Source of the DNA: an uncultured Clostridium sp.
GTDB taxonomy: Bacteria; Bacillota; Clostridia; TANB77; CAG-508
Assembly (NCBI GenBank): GCA_900553365.1
Contig: USDL01000035.1
Coordinates: forward strand, 1-7,631
Direction of reading: 5' to 3'
DNA length: 7,631 nt
Each line of letters begins with the position of its first letter. Positions within the stretch are counted from its first letter, which is position 1. Both the position numbers and the translations under genes were made by a program. Under the pieces are notes generated by a model. It saw only the letters and a list, made by a program, of their open reading frames with translations, ran no database searches and had not been told where the DNA came from. This document shows, piece after piece, positions 6,537 through 7,631 of this stretch.

Positions 6537-6917
6537 CTCCTGTTTTTGTGTAATTTACTTTTTGCCCTATTGTTAAGCTTGTATTACAATGTTCACATTT
6601 GATATTATCTCCTGTCCTTACCCAGTTGTGAATTTCTGGTATTGATTCTACTCCTGCTAAATAATCTTCAATCGAATCATACTTCTTTCCATTAATCTCA
6701 ATTTGACTCATATTGCTTTCTTCTTCTAATGCTGTTTTATATTTGTCCACTGTCTTTTCGGCTGTTCCTATTAAGTTACTTTTTATTATTACATTCACAC
6801 TTACTGCAACTAATATTAACATTACTACTATTGTGATTATCAACGCTATTAGCGTTATTCCTTTCTCTCTTCTCATTTACCTATCTCCTATCTCTAATAT
6901 TTTTTTTGCACACCAAA

Positions 6918-6945
6918 ACAAGAGATGAGTTTACCCATCTCTTGT
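6918..6945 (-). promoter_or_regulatory. 10-bp hairpin in the leader region of target gene 2
   Basis: ACAAGAGATG (6918-6927) and CATCTCTTGT (6936-6945) pair perfectly with an 8-nt loop. On the minus strand the stem is followed by a short TTTT, about 40 nt before the start codon. It could be a terminator or attenuator, or a protein-binding palindrome. Confidence 0.45.
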
Positions 6946-6955
6946 GTGTATGTTC

Positions 6956-6987
6956 AATAAAGCATACTGTAATATGCCTGCTTTATT
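6956..6987. promoter_or_regulatory. Second inverted repeat upstream of target gene 2
   Basis: AATAAAGCA (6956-6964) and TGCTTTATT (6979-6987) form a 9-bp stem. An alternative fold pairs AATAAA with TTTATT and GCATA (6962-6966) with TATGC (6973-6977), with a bulge. It sits 10 nt from the neighbouring hairpin. I could not place a convincing promoter for the target gene, so it is uncertain whether these are transcribed leader structures or DNA sites. Confidence 0.4.
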
Positions 6988-7036
6988 TCCTATATTATTT
7001 TTTTCTCTTTGCCCGGTTTTTATTTTGTAGAATAAT

Positions 7037-7079
<43 letters not shown>

Positions 7080-7222
7080 AGCCCCAAGGGTTTTAGCCAT
7101 TTTGTTCATCATCTTTTTCTCCTTTGCTTTGCCTTTTTCTATATTTTATAATAAAAAAATATTTTTTGCAATAGTTTTTGTGAAATACAACAAAGTGGTA
7201 TGGCTTTTAGGTTTAAAAATGA

Positions 7223-7259
7223 AAATCTCCCAAACCAATTAAAATTCATCTTGGGATTT
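7223..7259 (-). terminator. Probable rho-independent terminator of the Rpn-family gene
   Basis: On the minus strand, 18 nt after the stop codon, AAAT plus CCCAA (7251-7259) pairs with TTGGG plus ATTT (7223-7233) around a 17-nt loop and a 2-nt bulge. A T-rich stretch (TTTTCATTTTT) follows on the 3' side. Position and shape fit a terminator, although the stem is weak. Confidence 0.45.
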
Positions 7260-7277
7260 AGTTTACAAATTGCTTGT

Positions 7278-7631
7278 TTATTCTTTTAATTTTTCGATTT
7301 CTTCTTGTGATAAACTAGTTAATTTAGAAATAAGCTCGATTGAAAGATTTTCTTTTAGCATGTTTTTGGCTATTTCGTTTCGGCCTTCGTTTCTTCCAGC
7401 CTTCATTCCTTCTTCTTTGCCAGTTTTATATCCTTCATCTTTTGCATATTCTAAACTTGCCTGCTCATCTCTTATGTACTTCTCTTTTAGTTCTGCAATC
7501 CTTCTTATCTTTTCATCTCCGCTTACTCGTTCTAATTCTCCAATGGCTTTCTTTATAGCTTTATTCTCTTCCATTATACTTGCTACCTCCTTTTGGTTTG
7601 GATTATCCAAAAACATCATCCATTGGCATAT
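7278..7631 (-). CDS. C-terminal end of a PD-(D/E)XK (Rpn/YhgA-like) nuclease/transposase family protein, 5' end outside the window
   Basis: The frame stays open to the window edge, where it reads ICQWMMFLDNPNQKEVASIMEE. The ATG at 7617-7619 is therefore internal, not the start. The visible 117 residues match my memory of the end of Rpn-family (recombination-promoting nuclease, PDDEXK_2) proteins. There is a W-x2-FL-x-NP stretch, a helical region with SGDEKIRRIAELKEKYIRDE, then a charged repeat with GYKTGKEEGMKAGRNEGRNE, and a short helical tail (LSIELISKLTSLSQEEIEKLKE). The catalytic PD-(D/E)XK core would lie upstream, outside the window. These genes are common, often multicopy, and tied to RecA-independent recombination in E. 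coli. No inverted-repeat ends are visible, so I do not call a mobile element. Confidence 0.7.
   Translation of the reverse strand: MCQWMMFLDNPNQKEVASIMEENKAIKKAIGELERVSGDEKIRRIAELKEKYIRDEQASLEYAKDEGYKTGKEEGMKAGRNEGRNEIAKNMLKENLSIELISKLTSLSQEEIEKLKE

Larger units (their letters stand above)
5662..6876 (-). pseudogene. Prepilin-leader surface protein with C-type-lectin-like variable domain (putative DGR target 2), interrupted by an in-frame TAG
   Basis: This is a paralogue of the gene at 5-1192: one frame of 404 codons with a single internal TAG at 6088-6090 (codon 263). It begins MRREKG|ITLIALIITIVVML, a prepilin-like leader and membrane helix, followed by a CEHC motif and the 316-nt block identical to the paralogue. 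The part after the stop contains SDDGTYLVNEANASDTSHT, then YWLASRG, the variable residues 350-386 and the constant FSLRAVVSLRSDIPAVVE end. The paralogue reads GGA GAA TGT TGG ACA at the equivalent point and this gene reads GGA GAT ATA TAG ACA, so a Trp codon was probably lost by one transition. AGGAGA at 6884-6889, 7 nt upstream, fixes the start. Without readthrough, the 262-residue product would lack the whole variable domain. Confidence 0.85.

Noticed and set aside
7278..7631. A complete insertion sequence around the Rpn-type gene
   Set aside because: Only the 3' end of the gene is visible, and I find no terminal inverted repeats or target-site duplication.

Overview
The window is AT-rich, with poly-T/poly-A intergenic stretches, strong AGGAG ribosome-binding sites and consensus sigma-A-type promoters. 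Together with the 'KGITLIAL' prepilin-like leaders, a PHP-containing DnaE of the Gram-positive kind and an Rpn-family tail, this points to a low-GC Bacillota, most likely a gut-type clostridium. No species can be named from the sequence. Every gene I can support lies on the minus strand, so the natural reading order runs from high to low coordinates.

Layout from right to left. (1) 7278-7631 is the 3' end of a PD-(D/E)XK (Rpn/YhgA-like) transposase/nuclease gene, followed by a probable terminator. (2) 6877-7277 is non-coding. It holds a 39-nt TG/CA microsatellite and two strong inverted repeats just upstream of the next gene. (3) 5662-6876 is a prepilin-leader protein with a C-terminal C-type-lectin-like domain, broken by one in-frame TAG. 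(4) 5292-5661 is non-coding. It carries a GC-rich, hairpin-forming segment directly behind the gene, a palindromic repeat with a terminator-like core, and the promoter of the next gene. (5) 4995-5282 is a small unknown protein. (6) 1318-4802 is dnaE (DNA polymerase III alpha), with two +1 insertions 106 nt apart. (7) 5-1192 is an intact paralogue of gene (3).

The central discovery is that the two paralogues end in a matched pair of hypervariable segments (62-172 and 5719-5829). These differ at about 38 nucleotide positions, almost all at codon positions 1 and 2. They are bordered on the 3' side by 61 identical bases and are much richer in G+C than the surrounding DNA. This is the signature of the variable regions (VRs) of a diversity-generating retroelement (DGR), in which adenines of a template repeat are copied into random bases. 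No reverse transcriptase, template repeat or Avd gene is inside the window, so these would be targets of a DGR encoded elsewhere. A predicted RNA/DNA hairpin (5594-5643) starts 18 nt behind the stop codon of the second target. That is the kind of place where the Bordetella phage DGR has its target-recognition hairpin.

The likely biology is a set of membrane-anchored or pilus-like surface proteins whose tip domains are diversified to bind changing ligands. The two targets also share a 316-nt block of perfect identity in otherwise divergent genes, which suggests recent gene conversion. The same block forms direct repeats around dnaE. One target is interrupted by an amber codon where its paralogue has tryptophan, and dnaE is frameshifted twice. 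Either may be real decay or an assembly error, and read data would settle it.
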